DNA from: Curvibacter sp. AEP1-3
GTDB lineage: Bacteria; Pseudomonadota; Gammaproteobacteria; Burkholderiales; Burkholderiaceae_C
Direction of reading: 5' to 3'
Assembly: GCF_002163715.1 (NCBI RefSeq)
Contig: NZ_CP015698.1
Coordinates: 4,105,674 to 4,169,673 of the forward strand
DNA: 64,000 bases
Shown: one piece after another, positions 29,423-38,913 of the stretch
How the letters are laid out: each line of letters opens with the position of its first letter
Position numbering within the stretch: the first letter of the stretch is position 1
Notes under the pieces: model-generated
Database searches by the model: none
What the model was told of the DNA's origin: nothing
Seen by the model: the letters and a program-made list of their open reading frames with translations, nothing else
Made by a program: the position numbers and the translations under genes

Positions 29423-29458
29423 GTAGCTGCTCGCGCAGATAGTGCGGGCGCTGGAGTG
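29411..29458 (+). repeat. Dispersed GATAGCTGCT-type repeat providing a stop codon
   Basis: GCTATGAAATAAGTAGCTGC, TCGCGCAG and GCGGGCGCTGGAG. The TAA at 29420-29422 that ends the MliC-like gene lies inside the repeat. Confidence 0.75.
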
Positions 29459-29488
29459 TGTTTTTGTTGTTTTTGAAGGAGAGTGAAG

Positions 29489-32071
29489 ATGTTGCAAGCT
29501 TACCGAGACCATGTGGCTGAACGCGCTGCGTTGGGCATTCCCCCCCTGCCTTTGTCTGCCAAGCAGACCGGCGAGTTGATCGAGCTGCTGAAGGCGCCCC
29601 CCGCAGGCGAAGAGGCAACGCTCGTCGAACTGATCACCCACCGCGTGCCCGCCGGTGTGGACGATGCTGCCAAGGTCAAAGCCAGCTACCTGGCCGCTGT
29701 GGCTCACGGCACTGAAAAGTGCGCTCTGATCTCCCGCGCCCGCGCCACCGAATTGTTGGGCACCATGCTCGGCGGCTACAACATCAGCCCGCTGGTGGAT
29801 CTGCTGGACGATGCCGCCGTGGCTGCAGAAGCTGCCGAAGGCCTGAAGAAAACCCTGTTGATGTTCGACCAGTTCCATGACGTGAAGGAAAAGGCCGACA
29901 AGGGCAATACCTTCGCCAAGGCCGTGTTGCAAAGCTGGGCCGATGCCGAGTGGTTCACCAGCCGCCCTGAAGTTCCCCAGAGCATCACCGTGACCATCCT
30001 GAAGGTCACCGGCGAAACCAATACGGACGACCTGTCTCCTGCGCCTGACGCCTGGAGCCGCCCTGACATTCCATTGCACGCATTGGCCATGCTGAAGAAC
30101 AAGCGCGATGGCATTACCCCTGAGGAAGATGGCAAGCGCGGCCCTGTGAAGTTCATCGAAGACCTGCGTGCCCGAGGCAACCTCGTGGCCTATGTGGGTG
30201 ACGTGGTCGGTACCGGCTCCAGCCGCAAGTCAGCCACCAACTCCGTGCTGTGGTTCACCGGTGAAGACATTCCTTACGTGCCCAACAAGCGTTTCGGCGG
30301 CGTGTGCCTGGGCACCAAGATCGCTCCCATCTTCTACAACACCATGGAAGATGCGGGCGCGCTGCCTATCGAGCTGGACGTGAACCAGATGAGCATGGGC
30401 GACGTGGTGGAACTGCGTCCCTATGACGGCAAGGCCTTCAAAGACGGCAAGGAAATCGCTTCGTTCCAAGTCAAGAGCGATGTGCTGTTTGACGAAGTAC
30501 GTGCCGGTGGCCGTATTCCCCTGATTATCGGCCGTGGCTTGACTGCCAAAGCCCGTGAAGCTTTGGGTCTGAAGCCTTCCACCTTGTTCCGCCTGCCCCA
30601 GAACCCTGCTGACACCAAGAAGGGTTTCAGCCTGGCACAGAAGATGGTCGGTCGCGCTTGCGGTTTGCCCGAAGGTCAAGGCGTGCGCCCCGGTACCTAC
30701 TGCGAGCCCAAGATGACCTCTGTCGGCTCCCAAGACACTACTGGCCCGATGACCCGCGACGAGCTGAAGGACTTGGCTTGCCTGGGCTTCTCTGCAGACC
30801 TAGTGATGCAGTCGTTCTGCCACACCGCGGCGTACCCCAAGCCCGTGGACGTGAAGATGCACCACGAGCTGCCCGACTTCATCAGCACCCGTGGCGGCGT
30901 GTCATTGCGTCCCGGTGACGGTGTGATCCACTCCTGGCTCAACCGCATGTTGTTGCCTGACACCGTGGGCACTGGTGGCGACAGCCACACCCGTTTCCCT
31001 ATCGGTATCAGCTTCCCCGCAGGTTCCGGTCTGGTGGCGTTTGCGGCCGCTACTGGCGTGATGCCTTTGGACATGCCTGAATCGGTGTTGGTGCGCTTCA
31101 AGGGCAAGATGCAGCCCGGCGTGACCCTGCGTGACTTGGTTAACGCGATTCCTTTGTACGCCATCAAGGCCGGCCTGCTGACGGTTGAAAAGAAGGGCAA
31201 GAAGAACATCTTCTCCGGTCGCATTCTCGAAATCGAAGGTTTGCCAGATCTGAAGGTTGAACAGGCGTTTGAGTTGTCTGACGCGTCTGCTGAGCGTTCT
31301 GCTGCAGGTTGCACCGTGCACCTGAACAAAGAGCCCATCATCGAATACGTCACCAGCAACATCACCATGATGAAGTGGATGATTGCCAATGGCTATGCGG
31401 ATGCGCGCACTTTGGGTCGCCGTATTGCGGCACAGGAAGCCTGGCTCAAGAACCCTGAGTTGCTCAAGGGCGATGCCGATGCAGAGTACGCAGCCGTTAT
31501 CGACATCGACCTGGCCGACATCCATGAGCCTATCGTGGCATGCCCCAACGACCCGGACGATGTGAAGACTTTGGCCGAAGTGGCCGGCGCCAAGATCGAT
31601 GAAGTGTTCATCGGCTCCTGCATGACCAACATCGGCCACTTCCGTGCCGCGTCCAAGCTGATGGAAGGCAAGCGCGACATCCCCGTGAAGCTGTGGATTG
31701 CACCGCCTACGAAGATGGACGCCAAGCAACTGAGCGACGAAGGCCACTACGGTGTGCTGGGTGGTGCCGGTGCGCGCATGGAAATGCCGGGCTGCAGCTT
31801 GTGCATGGGCAATCAGGCGCAGGTGAAAGAGGGCGCCACTGTGTTCTCAACCTCTACCCGCAACTTCCCCAACCGTCTGGGCAAGAACAGCAATGTGTAC
31901 TTGGGCTCGGCCGAACTGGCAGCTATCGCTTCCAAGCTGGGTCGCATTCCTACCAAGGAAGAGTACTTGGCCGACATGGGCGTGCTGACTGCCGCCAGCG
32001 ACAAGGTGTACCAGTACCTGAACTTTGACAAGATCAGCGACTACACCGAGTCTGCTGCCACTGTGAAGTAA
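29489..32071 (+). CDS. acnB: Aconitate hydratase B
   Basis: An 860-residue [4Fe-4S] enzyme that isomerises citrate. The HEAT-like N-terminal domain ([20 protein letters not shown]) marks AcnB; the swivel motif [20 protein letters not shown] comes early in the chain, as expected for AcnB, and cluster cysteines lie in [17 protein letters not shown] and [14 protein letters not shown] 29489 has AAGGAGAG upstream. It completes the local TCA set with gltA, sdh and mdh. Confidence 0.98.
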   Translation: MLQAYRDHVAERAALGIPPLPLSAKQTGELIELLKAPPAGEEATLVELITHRVPAGVDDAAKVKASYLAAVAHGTEKCALISRARATELLGTMLGGYNISPLVDLLDDAAVAAEAAEGLKKTLLMFDQFHDVKEKADKGNTFAKAVLQSWADAEWFTSRPEVPQSITVTILKVTGETNTDDLSPAPDAWSRPDIPLHALAMLKNKRDGITPEEDGKRGPVKFIEDLRARGNLVAYVGDVVGTGSSRKSATNSVLWFTGEDIPYVPNKRFGGVCLGTKIAPIFYNTMEDAGALPIELDVNQMSMGDVVELRPYDGKAFKDGKEIASFQVKSDVLFDEVRAGGRIPLIIGRGLTAKAREALGLKPSTLFRLPQNPADTKKGFSLAQKMVGRACGLPEGQGVRPGTYCEPKMTSVGSQDTTGPMTRDELKDLACLGFSADLVMQSFCHTAAYPKPVDVKMHHELPDFISTRGGVSLRPGDGVIHSWLNRMLLPDTVGTGGDSHTRFPIGISFPAGSGLVAFAAATGVMPLDMPESVLVRFKGKMQPGVTLRDLVNAIPLYAIKAGLLTVEKKGKKNIFSGRILEIEGLPDLKVEQAFELSDASAERSAAGCTVHLNKEPIIEYVTSNITMMKWMIANGYADARTLGRRIAAQEAWLKNPELLKGDADAEYAAVIDIDLADIHEPIVACPNDPDDVKTLAEVAGAKIDEVFIGSCMTNIGHFRAASKLMEGKRDIPVKLWIAPPTKMDAKQLSDEGHYGVLGGAGARMEMPGCSLCMGNQAQVKEGATVFSTSTRNFPNRLGKNSNVYLGSAELAAIASKLGRIPTKEEYLADMGVLTAASDKVYQYLNFDKISDYTESAATVK

Positions 32072-32105
32072 TCAGTCGCTTTGGCGCCCCCGCGCCATTC
32101 GCAGC

Positions 32106-32140
32106 AAAAGCCCTGCAACTCCGGTTGCGGGGCTTTTTTT
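32106..32140 (+). terminator. acnB intrinsic terminator
   Basis: AAAAGCCCTGCAAC-TCCG-GTTGCGGGGCTTTTTTT: a GC-rich stem with a seven-T tail, 35 bases after the acnB stop. Confidence 0.9.
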
Positions 32141-32268
32141 ATGGGGTCTTTGGGGGGCTCTGGGGGCGGGTGTAACTCCCTGAAACCTGTAGGGCTGTAG
32201 CCGGTTAAACTCGCGGACATTCTTAAATCAGTCACGAGACTGTCATATTTAACCGTTAGGAGCTCCGC

Positions 32269-32916
32269 ATGTTGTTTGGAAAGTTGTTGCCTCGTGAAGG
32301 CAATTTTTTTGAGATGTTCAATCAGCATGCGGATCGTATCGTGGAGGCCGCCCAGGCTTTTTCCAAGCTGGTGGCTAACTACAACGACGCTGATCTGCGC
32401 GCGAAATACAACCAGGAAGTGGACGACGCCGAGCGTGCAGCAGACCGCGTGACCCACGAAGTGAATAAGGCGATCCACATCACCTTCATCACGCCCATCG
32501 ACCGCGAGCAAATCCACTCCCTGATCAACACCATGGATGATGTGGCGGACCTGATTCAGGATTCTGCTGAAACCATGGCGCTGTACGACGTCCGCGTGAT
32601 GACGGAAGAGATCGTGCGTTTGACCGACCTGAGCGTGAAGTGCTGCGAGCGTTTGCGTGATGCGGTAAAGCTGTTGGCGGATATCGCCGATCACGCCACC
32701 GCCGAGGCAGCCTTGAAAACCTGCGAAGAAATCGACCGTCTGGAGTCGGATGCTGACCGCGTGATGCGCACCGCCATGAGCAAGCTGTTCCGCGAGCAGG
32801 AAGATGTGCGTGAACTCATCAAGCTCAAAGCCATTTACGAGCTGCTGGAAACGATCACTGACAAGTGTGAAGACGTGGCGAATGTGATCGAGGGCATCAT
32901 CCTCGAGAACTCCTGA
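32269..32916 (+). CDS. DUF47 / PhoU-like protein partner of the phosphate transporter
   Basis: A 215-residue, largely helical protein with two PhoU-like three-helix halves (EVDDAERAADRVTHEVNKAI and ETCEEIDRLESDADRVMRTA-like blocks, each with metal-binding Glu/Asp). DUF47 proteins sit directly before Pit transporters and modulate phosphate uptake; the Pit gene follows after 22 bases. Weak similarity to half a PHO box (CTGTCAT) is seen at 32239-32246. Confidence 0.9.
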   Translation: MLFGKLLPREGNFFEMFNQHADRIVEAAQAFSKLVANYNDADLRAKYNQEVDDAERAADRVTHEVNKAIHITFITPIDREQIHSLINTMDDVADLIQDSAETMALYDVRVMTEEIVRLTDLSVKCCERLRDAVKLLADIADHATAEAALKTCEEIDRLESDADRVMRTAMSKLFREQEDVRELIKLKAIYELLETITDKCEDVANVIEGIILENS

Positions 32917-32938
32917 TCCACCGCGCAGGTTCAATACG

Positions 32939-33949
32939 ATGGAACAAGTCCAGACAGCCCTGTGGGTCGTAGCCCTGTTGGTGGCGCTCGCGCTGATGTT
33001 CGACTTCATGAATGGTTTTCATGATGCAGCGAACTCGATTGCGACCGTAGTGTCCACCGGGGTACTCAAGCCCGGTCAGGCGGTGATTTTTGCCGCCTTC
33101 TTCAACTTCATAGCCATTTTCATTTTCCACCTGAGCGTCGCGGCCACCGTGGGCAAAGGCATTGTGCAGCCCGGCGTCGTGGACACCCATGTGGTGTTCG
33201 GTGCGTTGGTAGGCGCCATTACCTGGAACGTGATTACCTGGTACTACGGTATTCCCAGCAGCTCTTCCCACGCGCTGATTGGTGGCATTGTCGGCGCGGT
33301 GATTGCCAAGGCTGGAGCAGGGGCCTTGATCTCCGCCGGCATTATGAAAACGGTAGCGTTCATCTTTGTGTCGCCACTATTGGGCTTCACTTTGGGCTCC
33401 ATGATGATGGTGGCAGTCGCCTGGATTTTCCGGCGCGCACGGCCTTCGCGCATCGATAAATGGTTCCGGCGTTTGCAGCTATTGAGCGCAGGTGCTTACA
33501 GTCTGGGTCATGGCGGTAACGACGCGCAAAAGACTATCGGCATCATCTGGATGATGCTGATTGCGACGGGGTATGTTTCCGCCAGCGACGCTGCGCCACC
33601 CACCTGGACCATTGTGTCTTGCTACATAGCGATTGGAGCCGGCACCATGTTTGGTGGCTGGCGGATTGTGCGCACTATGGGTCAGAAAATCACCAAGCTA
33701 AAGCCAGTGGGCGGCTTCTGTGCGGAAACCGGCGGCGCCATGACACTGTTCCTTGCCACTGCTTTGGGTATACCGGTATCTACCACCCACACTATTACCG
33801 GCGCTATCGTCGGGGTAGGCTCCACCCAACGCGCCAGTGCAGTGCGCTGGGGCGTTGCTGGAAACATTGTGTGGGCCTGGGTGTTGACCATCCCGGCTGC
33901 GGCTTTTGTCGCGGCAATCGCTTACTGGGTCAGTCTGCAGATTTTTTGA
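32939..33949 (+). CDS. pitA: Low-affinity inorganic phosphate transporter, Pit family
   Basis: A 336-residue inner-membrane carrier with about ten helices. The duplicated Pit signature is clear: FMNGFHDAANSIATVVSTG in the first half and AYSLGHGGNDAQKTIGIIW plus VSTTHTITGAIVGVG in the second. It imports phosphate with protons. Translated after the DUF47 gene; its 3' end overlaps the convergent TM2-domain gene by 20 bases. Confidence 0.95.
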   Translation: MEQVQTALWVVALLVALALMFDFMNGFHDAANSIATVVSTGVLKPGQAVIFAAFFNFIAIFIFHLSVAATVGKGIVQPGVVDTHVVFGALVGAITWNVITWYYGIPSSSSHALIGGIVGAVIAKAGAGALISAGIMKTVAFIFVSPLLGFTLGSMMMVAVAWIFRRARPSRIDKWFRRLQLLSAGAYSLGHGGNDAQKTIGIIWMMLIATGYVSASDAAPPTWTIVSCYIAIGAGTMFGGWRIVRTMGQKITKLKPVGGFCAETGGAMTLFLATALGIPVSTTHTITGAIVGVGSTQRASAVRWGVAGNIVWAWVLTIPAAAFVAAIAYWVSLQIF

Positions 33950-34397
33950 TCAACGCGCCCGTGTCGGGCGCTTTGTCTTCTTGCATCTGGTACTCAAAAG
34001 TGCGTTGAATGCTGAAGGCGAGGGTCGCCATCAAGATGGTGGTGCCCAAGCCCAGAGCGACGATCAAGCCACCCACGGTGAGCCAATTGGTTCCGCCTTG
34101 GGGGCTATCGGGTTGCTCCGGGTTGTACCGGGCGTTCCACTTTTCAAGACTCATGAGTCCGAAAATCAAGGCGTTCAGCGCGCAAGCCGCGAGCATGAAG
34201 CCCAGCAGAGGGATCAACGCCCAGCTCAGCTGATCGTCTACCCCCAGATTGCGGGCCCGCAGTACGCCATAGGTGCCCAAAATTGTAGGTATGGGTGATA
34301 ACTTGGCAATCCAGTCGTAGCGCCCGAGGTAGAGCCGATGCAAGCCCAAGGCCCCCAGCGACAGCGTGAGCCAGATAGCGACAGTTTTGTTTTTCAT
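33930..34397 (-). CDS. TM2-domain membrane protein
   Basis: A 155-residue protein with the TM2-like start LSLGALGLHRLYLGRYDW, followed by three further hydrophobic segments (about 60-85, 106-130). The function of TM2 proteins in bacteria is unknown. Its ATG overlaps the stop of the acetyltransferase gene upstream (ATGA). Confidence 0.75.
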   Translation of the reverse strand: MKNKTVAIWLTLSLGALGLHRLYLGRYDWIAKLSPIPTILGTYGVLRARNLGVDDQLSWALIPLLGFMLAACALNALIFGLMSLEKWNARYNPEQPDSPQGGTNWLTVGGLIVALGLGTTILMATLAFSIQRTFEYQMQEDKAPDTGALIKKSAD

Positions 34398-34927
34398 GCG
34401 ACAGGATCCACTGGCGGGGTGGATGAGCCGGCTCCAATGGTTTTTTCCATCAACACGATGTCCAGCCAGCGATCGAACTTCCAGCCACAGGCTGAAATCA
34501 CGCCCACTTTGTCATAGCCGCAGCTGGTGTGTACACCAATCGAGCCAGCGTTGGCGGAGTCGCCGATAACCGCAATCAACTTGCGAACTCCACAGCGCTC
34601 TGCTTGCGACATCAGTTCAATGAGCAAGAGTTTTCCAAGTCCCTTACCGTGTGCGTTCGGAGCGAGGTAAATGGAGTCTTCCGCGGAAAAGCGGTAAGCG
34701 GGCCGTGGCTTGAACCAATTGCAATAGGCGAAACCTATGACCCCTCCGTCTACTTCTGCCACCAGGTAGGGCAGTCCTTTGGAAAGGACGTCGGCCCGTC
34801 GTCCCTGCATGTCACTTTCGCTGGGCGGCGTGGTCTCAAAAGTACCGGTGCCTGTCAGCACATGGTGTGCATAAATGGCAGTAACAGCGCTGATATCGGA
34901 TTCGGTACTGGGTCGGATTTTGGTCAT
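34394..34927 (-). CDS. GNAT-family N-acetyltransferase (phosphinothricin acetyltransferase-like)
   Basis: A 177-residue acetyltransferase. IRPSTESDISAVTAIYAHHV opens the fold, VGEVDG-type strand YLVAEVDGGVIGFAYCNWFKPRPAYRF and the acetyl-CoA loop LAPNAHGKGLGKLLLIEL follow, as in the Pat/Bar subgroup that acetylates phosphinothricin or related amino acids (and methionine sulfoximine). The natural substrate is not known. Coupled to the TM2 gene. Confidence 0.87.
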   Translation of the reverse strand: MTKIRPSTESDISAVTAIYAHHVLTGTGTFETTPPSESDMQGRRADVLSKGLPYLVAEVDGGVIGFAYCNWFKPRPAYRFSAEDSIYLAPNAHGKGLGKLLLIELMSQAERCGVRKLIAVIGDSANAGSIGVHTSCGYDKVGVISACGWKFDRWLDIVLMEKTIGAGSSTPPVDPVA

Positions 34928-34947
34928 GAATGAGAAAACGGTATAAT
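34920..34947 (+). promoter_or_regulatory. Promoter of the rpsP-rimM-trmD operon
   Basis: TTGGTC, a 16-base spacer and a perfect TATAAT (34942-34947). It is divergent from, and overlaps the start of, the GNAT gene. The transcript would have a leader of about 105 bases. Confidence 0.7.
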
Positions 34948-35057
34948 GGAGGGCTATTCAGAGTGTCACTGGCCGGGTGGTCAGTTGCGTGTCTCAAACT
35001 TTGAATCGAACTTTGAATACTTAGGCTGAATTCTCTCAGCTGCCCAAAGGATAAATC

Positions 35058-35309
35058 ATGGTCGTCATTCGACTCGCTCGTGGTGGTGCAAAAGCCCGCC
35101 CGTTTTTCAATATTGTTGTTGCTGACAAGCGCACCCGTCGCGACGGCCGCTTCATCGAGCGTATCGGGTTCTACAACCCTATCGCCAAGGAAAACGAAGA
35201 AAGCATCCGTATTGCGCAAGACCGCTTGACCTACTGGAAGGGCGTTGGCGCACAGGCATCTCCTACCGTGGAACGCCTGATCAACCAAGCCGCCAAAAAA
35301 GCTGCTTAA
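35058..35309 (+). CDS. rpsP: 30S ribosomal protein S16
   Basis: An 83-residue ribosomal protein, [20 protein letters not shown], with the [16 protein letters not shown] block of S16. First gene of the conserved rpsP-rimM-trmD-rplS cluster. A clear ribosome site (AAAGGA) precedes the ATG. Confidence 0.98.
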   Translation: MVVIRLARGGAKARPFFNIVVADKRTRRDGRFIERIGFYNPIAKENEESIRIAQDRLTYWKGVGAQASPTVERLINQAAKKAA

Positions 35310-35363
35310 TGGTTTAGCCGGCGTGCGGCGAATGCGCCCGTACGCCGGTTGATATTCCCACCC

Positions 35364-35927
35364 ATGCTCACAGGACTCGAAGTCGCCGAATTGCCGGCAG
35401 ACGCCATCGAAGTCGGTCGCATTGCGGACGCTTGGGGTATCAAGGGCTGGTTCAAAGTCCTGCCCTACAGTGCCAATCCTGAAGCACTCTTTTCTGCACG
35501 TCAGTGGTATCTGCTGCCCACTGAAAAAGGTACCAAGCCTTTTTCCGGCACAGCGCTGATGGCCATCAAAGAATCCAAAGTCCATTCTGATTCGGTGGTT
35601 GCCTGCGCGGCCGGCATTGATGACAGGAATGGGGCCGAAGCCCTCAAAGGCTCCCGCATCTTCATCTCTCGCGCGACATTTCCCAAAGCTGCCGCAGATG
35701 AGTTTTATTGGGTCGATCTCATCGGTCTGCAAGTCGTCAATCGCGAAGCCCAAGCGCTCGGCATCGTCCGTGAGTTGATGTCAACCGGCCCGCAAACTGT
35801 CTTGGTCATTGAGGCCATGCAGGATGACAAACCGGTCGAACGGATGATCCCCTTCGTCTCTGCTTATGTGGACGACGTTAGCCTGACCGACAAGACCATC
35901 CACGTGGACTGGCAACTCGACTATTGA
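35364..35927 (+). CDS. rimM: 16S rRNA processing protein RimM
   Basis: A protein of 187 residues that assists 30S head assembly and binds S19. The N-terminal domain shows VGRIADAWGIKGWFKVLPYS; the PRC-barrel C-terminal half has FYWVDLIGLQVVN and MIPFVSAYVDDVSLTDKTI. ATG 35364 (MLTGLEVAELP) is preferred to a TTG at 35349. Confidence 0.95.
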   Translation: MLTGLEVAELPADAIEVGRIADAWGIKGWFKVLPYSANPEALFSARQWYLLPTEKGTKPFSGTALMAIKESKVHSDSVVACAAGIDDRNGAEALKGSRIFISRATFPKAAADEFYWVDLIGLQVVNREAQALGIVRELMSTGPQTVLVIEAMQDDKPVERMIPFVSAYVDDVSLTDKTIHVDWQLDY

Positions 35928-35937
35928 GGCGCCTGCA

Positions 35938-36684
35938 GTGCGCTTCGACATCATCACGCTTTTCCCTGAGCTGTTTGGGCCCTTGCTGACAGCAGGCATC
36001 ACACGCCGGGCGTACGAGAGTGCCTTGGTAGATGTGCATCTTCACAATCCCCGCGATTTTGCGTCTGGCAATTACCGTAGGGTTGATGACCGGCCTTTCG
36101 GCGGAGGTCCTGGTATGGTGATGATGGCTGAGCCTCTGGAGGCTGCGCTTTTGGCGATCCGGGCTCAGCGTCAGGATACTGTTCCTGTCGTGTTGTTCTC
36201 GCCCATCGGGGCACCGCTACACCATGGCGCAGTCGAGCAATGGTCCCGCAGTGCGGGCGCGATTTTGCTGTGTGGCCGCTACGAGGGTATTGATCAGCGC
36301 TTCATCGATAAGTATGTGGATCAGCAGATCAGCCTGGGTGACTTTGTGTTGTCCGGTGGAGAAATCGCGGCCATGGCACTCCTGGATGCAGTGGCGCGCT
36401 TGCAGCCCGGTGTATTGTCAGACGCTGATAGCCATCACCAGGACAGTTTCAATCCCGCACTCGATGGTCTGTTGGATTGCCCGCATTACACCCGTCCGGA
36501 AGAGTGGTCAGGCGTGCCTGTGCCGCCCGTGCTGATGTCCGGACATCATGCGCGGATTGAAGAATGGCGGCGTGCCCAGCGTTTGCAACTGACGGCTTTG
36601 CACCGGCCTGACATCCTCGACAAAGCGAGAGCCCAGGGCCACATTACCGCTGCTGAAGAACGTCTTTTGCATCCTAAAGATTGA
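35938..36684 (+). CDS. trmD: tRNA (guanine-N1)-methyltransferase
   Basis: A 248-residue SPOUT methyltransferase making m1G37. It starts with GTG at 35938 (MRFDIITLFPELFGPLL). The trefoil-knot SAM site is ILLCGRYEGIDQRFIDKYVD and ISLGDFVLSGGEIAAM; DRPFGGGPGMVMM and the catalytic Asp region precede it. It follows rimM by 10 bases. Confidence 0.97.
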   Translation: MRFDIITLFPELFGPLLTAGITRRAYESALVDVHLHNPRDFASGNYRRVDDRPFGGGPGMVMMAEPLEAALLAIRAQRQDTVPVVLFSPIGAPLHHGAVEQWSRSAGAILLCGRYEGIDQRFIDKYVDQQISLGDFVLSGGEIAAMALLDAVARLQPGVLSDADSHHQDSFNPALDGLLDCPHYTRPEEWSGVPVPPVLMSGHHARIEEWRRAQRLQLTALHRPDILDKARAQGHITAAEERLLHPKD

Positions 36685-36696
36685 ACTTGCTATAAT
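36667..36696 (+). promoter_or_regulatory. Internal promoter for rplS
   Basis: TTGCAT, 18-base spacer, perfect TATAAT (36691-36696), overlapping the end of trmD. This would allow extra rplS transcription, as needed for a ribosomal protein at the end of an operon with low-abundance enzymes. Confidence 0.75.
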
Positions 36697-36797
36697 AGTG
36701 GGCTAACCGATCCTCTGCCCGGCCAGATAACAAGCCTCAAGGCTCTGATATTGGCGCCAATTCCGGTGCCGGCGCGAGCAAGATCACGAAGGAAACT

Positions 36798-37172
36798 ATG
36801 AGCAACATCATCCAAGCGCTCGAGCAGGAAGAAATCGCCCGCCTCGGCAAAACAATCCCTGAATTCGCACCCGGTGACACCGTCATCGTGAGCGTGAATG
36901 TGGTTGAAGGTAACCGTAAGCGCGTGCAGGCTTACGAAGGCGTGGTTATCGCCAAGCGTAACCGTGGCCTGAACAGCGGCTTCATCGTGCGCAAGATCTC
37001 CAGCGGCGAAGGCGTGGAACGTACATTCCAAACCTACTCCCCTCTGATCGCCAGCATCGAAGTCAAGCGTCGTGGTGACGTGCGCCGTGCCAAGCTGTAC
37101 TACCTCCGTGACCGTAGCGGCAAGTCTGCTCGTATCAAGGAAAAGCTGCCAGCAAAGAAGACTGCAGCGTAA
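36798..37172 (+). CDS. rplS: 50S ribosomal protein L19
   Basis: A 124-residue ribosomal protein: [39 protein letters not shown] and [20 protein letters not shown] are L19 hallmarks. The ATG follows GAAGGAAAC. It has its own promoter and terminator. Confidence 0.98.
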   Translation: MSNIIQALEQEEIARLGKTIPEFAPGDTVIVSVNVVEGNRKRVQAYEGVVIAKRNRGLNSGFIVRKISSGEGVERTFQTYSPLIASIEVKRRGDVRRAKLYYLRDRSGKSARIKEKLPAKKTAA

Positions 37173-37191
37173 TCTGCCGCAAGCTCTTCGT

Positions 37192-37229
37192 GAAAGCCGC
37201 CCCGGTGACAAGCTGTGGCGGCTTTTTTC
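37192..37229 (+). terminator. rplS intrinsic terminator
   Basis: AAAGCCGCC and GGCGGCTTTTTT form the stem around a CCGGTGACAAGCTGT-type loop, 20 bases after rplS. It ends only 14 bases before the proposed nudL start. Confidence 0.8.
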
Positions 37230-37242
37230 ATGGGATTCCAAA

Positions 37243-37932
37243 TTGACCACCAAGTCCACCCGAACCCTGCCGGCTTTTGATCCACTCCAAGTCCCCGTGG
37301 TAGGCGTGGACAGCCATCTCACCGCAGTCCCCCCTGCCGACTTGGCAGCGGACGCTTTGCGCCAGCGCTTCAGGCTGCCCCCGGTGTGGTCTCCCGAGCT
37401 CAGGACGGAGCACAAGTTTTCTGAGCGGGAGCCCTCGCACGCATCGGTTCTGATTCCGATTGTTTTGCGGGATCAGCCCATGGTGTTGCTCACACAGCGT
37501 ACTGCTCACCTGTCCAGCCATTCGGGGCAAATTGCGTTTCCTGGTGGCAAGGCGGATGCTACCGATGTGGACGCAGTTGCCACTGCGCTGCGCGAAGCGC
37601 AAGAAGAGGTGGGCTTGCCCCCCTCATCGGTCGAAGTGCTGGGGAGTCTGCCGCACTACACCACGGGTAGCGCATTTATCGTGACACCGGTCGTTGCGCT
37701 GGTGGAGCCTTCTATCCAACTGACGCCCAATCCAGACGAAGTGGCTCATGTGTTTGAGGTGCCTTTGGGCTTTTTGATGAACCCGGCCAATCACCGCCGC
37801 CACCGTGTGGAGTGGGAGGGTGCGAGCCGGGAGTGGTACTCCATGCCGTATAGCGAACAGGGGATCGAGTGGTTTATCTGGGGCGCCACGGCGGGCATTT
37901 TGCGCAACTTCTACCAGTTTCTACGTGCCTGA
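37243..37932 (+). CDS. nudL: Nudix hydrolase, CoA pyrophosphatase type (NudL)
   Basis: A protein of about 229 residues. The NudL-specific LLTQRTAHLSSHSGQIAFPG precedes the Nudix box GGKADATDVDAVATALREAQ, EEVGL; the REAQEEVGL metal-binding core is intact. Members hydrolyse CoA to phosphopantetheine and 3',5'-ADP. No in-frame ATG lies between rplS and the conserved region; TTG 37243 (MTTKSTRTLPAFD) is the likely start, just after the rplS terminator. Whether it is expressed from its own promoter or by read-through is unclear. Confidence 0.85.
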   Translation: MTTKSTRTLPAFDPLQVPVVGVDSHLTAVPPADLAADALRQRFRLPPVWSPELRTEHKFSEREPSHASVLIPIVLRDQPMVLLTQRTAHLSSHSGQIAFPGGKADATDVDAVATALREAQEEVGLPPSSVEVLGSLPHYTTGSAFIVTPVVALVEPSIQLTPNPDEVAHVFEVPLGFLMNPANHRRHRVEWEGASREWYSMPYSEQGIEWFIWGATAGILRNFYQFLRA

Positions 37933-37961
37933 GCCGGTGCATCGCTGGGTATGATAGTTCC

Positions 37962-38879
37962 ATGAGCTTTATCTCCATCTTGCTGGCGCTGTTGCTGGAA
38001 CAGGCCAAGCCCCTGCCGCAGATCAATCCGGTACACAACACGGTACGTAACTGGGTGCGTTGGGTGCTGCGCAATTTCGATGCAGGTGCCAAGCCGCATG
38101 CCTGGTTGGCCTGGTCTTTGGCAGCCTTGGGGCCTGCGCTGCTGGTACTGGCGGTGCATTGGCTGTTGCTCTGGCAATTGGGCTGGATTGCTGCTGCGGT
38201 GTGGAATGTGATGATTCTTTACGCCACCCTTGGCTTCCGGCAGTTCAGCCACCATTTCACTCAGATTCGCGATGCTTTACTGGCGGGCGACGAGGTCGCT
38301 GCCCGTGCAGCGCTGGCCCGTTGGAAGCGCATGGACGCCAGCGAACTGCCCCGTAGTGAAATTGTCCGGCATGTGATTGAGCACTCTGTCTTGAGTGCCC
38401 ACCGACATGTGTTCGGCGTTTTTGTCTGGTATTCCATCCTCGCAGCCTTGGGTTTGGGCCCTGCCGGCGCAGTGTTCTATCGCGTTACCGAATACTTGGC
38501 CGTGTTTGCCAAACGCCCAGTTAAGCCTGAGCTGCCACCGGTAAGCGACGCCGTGCGAGAGCGGGCCTTGCGTGCATGGGAAGCCATTGACTGGCTTCCG
38601 GCCCGTGTTACCGCCCTGAGTTTTGCCTTTGTTGGAAGTTTTGAGGATGCGGTCGACAGCTGGCGTCGCCATGAGGCCGTGCATCCCTTGGACAACGATG
38701 GCGTGGTATTGGCTGCCACAGCGGGTGCTGTGAATGTCCGCCTCGGCGAGGAAATGGACAGCAGCGCTCTCACACCCGAGCCCGCGCACTTGCGTGCGGT
38801 AGTGGGCCTTGTCTGGCGCACTGTCGTGATGTGGATGGTGTTTCTGGCACTGCTTTCGACGGCGCGCCTGATAGGCTAG
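37962..38879 (+). CDS. CobD/CbiB-family membrane protein
   Basis: A 305-residue membrane protein with an N-terminal SFISILLALLLEQAKPLPQ, several helices (about 45-85, 145-170, 280-303) and a DSWRRHEAVHPLDNDGVVLA segment near the C-terminus. It resembles CobD/CbiB (adenosylcobinamide-phosphate synthase) but no other cobalamin gene is nearby; in Burkholderiales these stand-alone proteins are of uncertain function. ATG 37962 is 30 bases after nudL. Confidence 0.75.
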   Translation: MSFISILLALLLEQAKPLPQINPVHNTVRNWVRWVLRNFDAGAKPHAWLAWSLAALGPALLVLAVHWLLLWQLGWIAAAVWNVMILYATLGFRQFSHHFTQIRDALLAGDEVAARAALARWKRMDASELPRSEIVRHVIEHSVLSAHRHVFGVFVWYSILAALGLGPAGAVFYRVTEYLAVFAKRPVKPELPPVSDAVRERALRAWEAIDWLPARVTALSFAFVGSFEDAVDSWRRHEAVHPLDNDGVVLAATAGAVNVRLGEEMDSSALTPEPAHLRAVVGLVWRTVVMWMVFLALLSTARLIG

Positions 38880-38913
38880 ATACAGTCAAGCTCAGACCGG
38901 CACTTATTCCGGG

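Noticed and set aside
32236..32262. PHO-box-like sequence before the DUF47-pit operon
   Set aside because: Only one CTGTCAT half-site is clear; the second half-site at the required spacing is missing.
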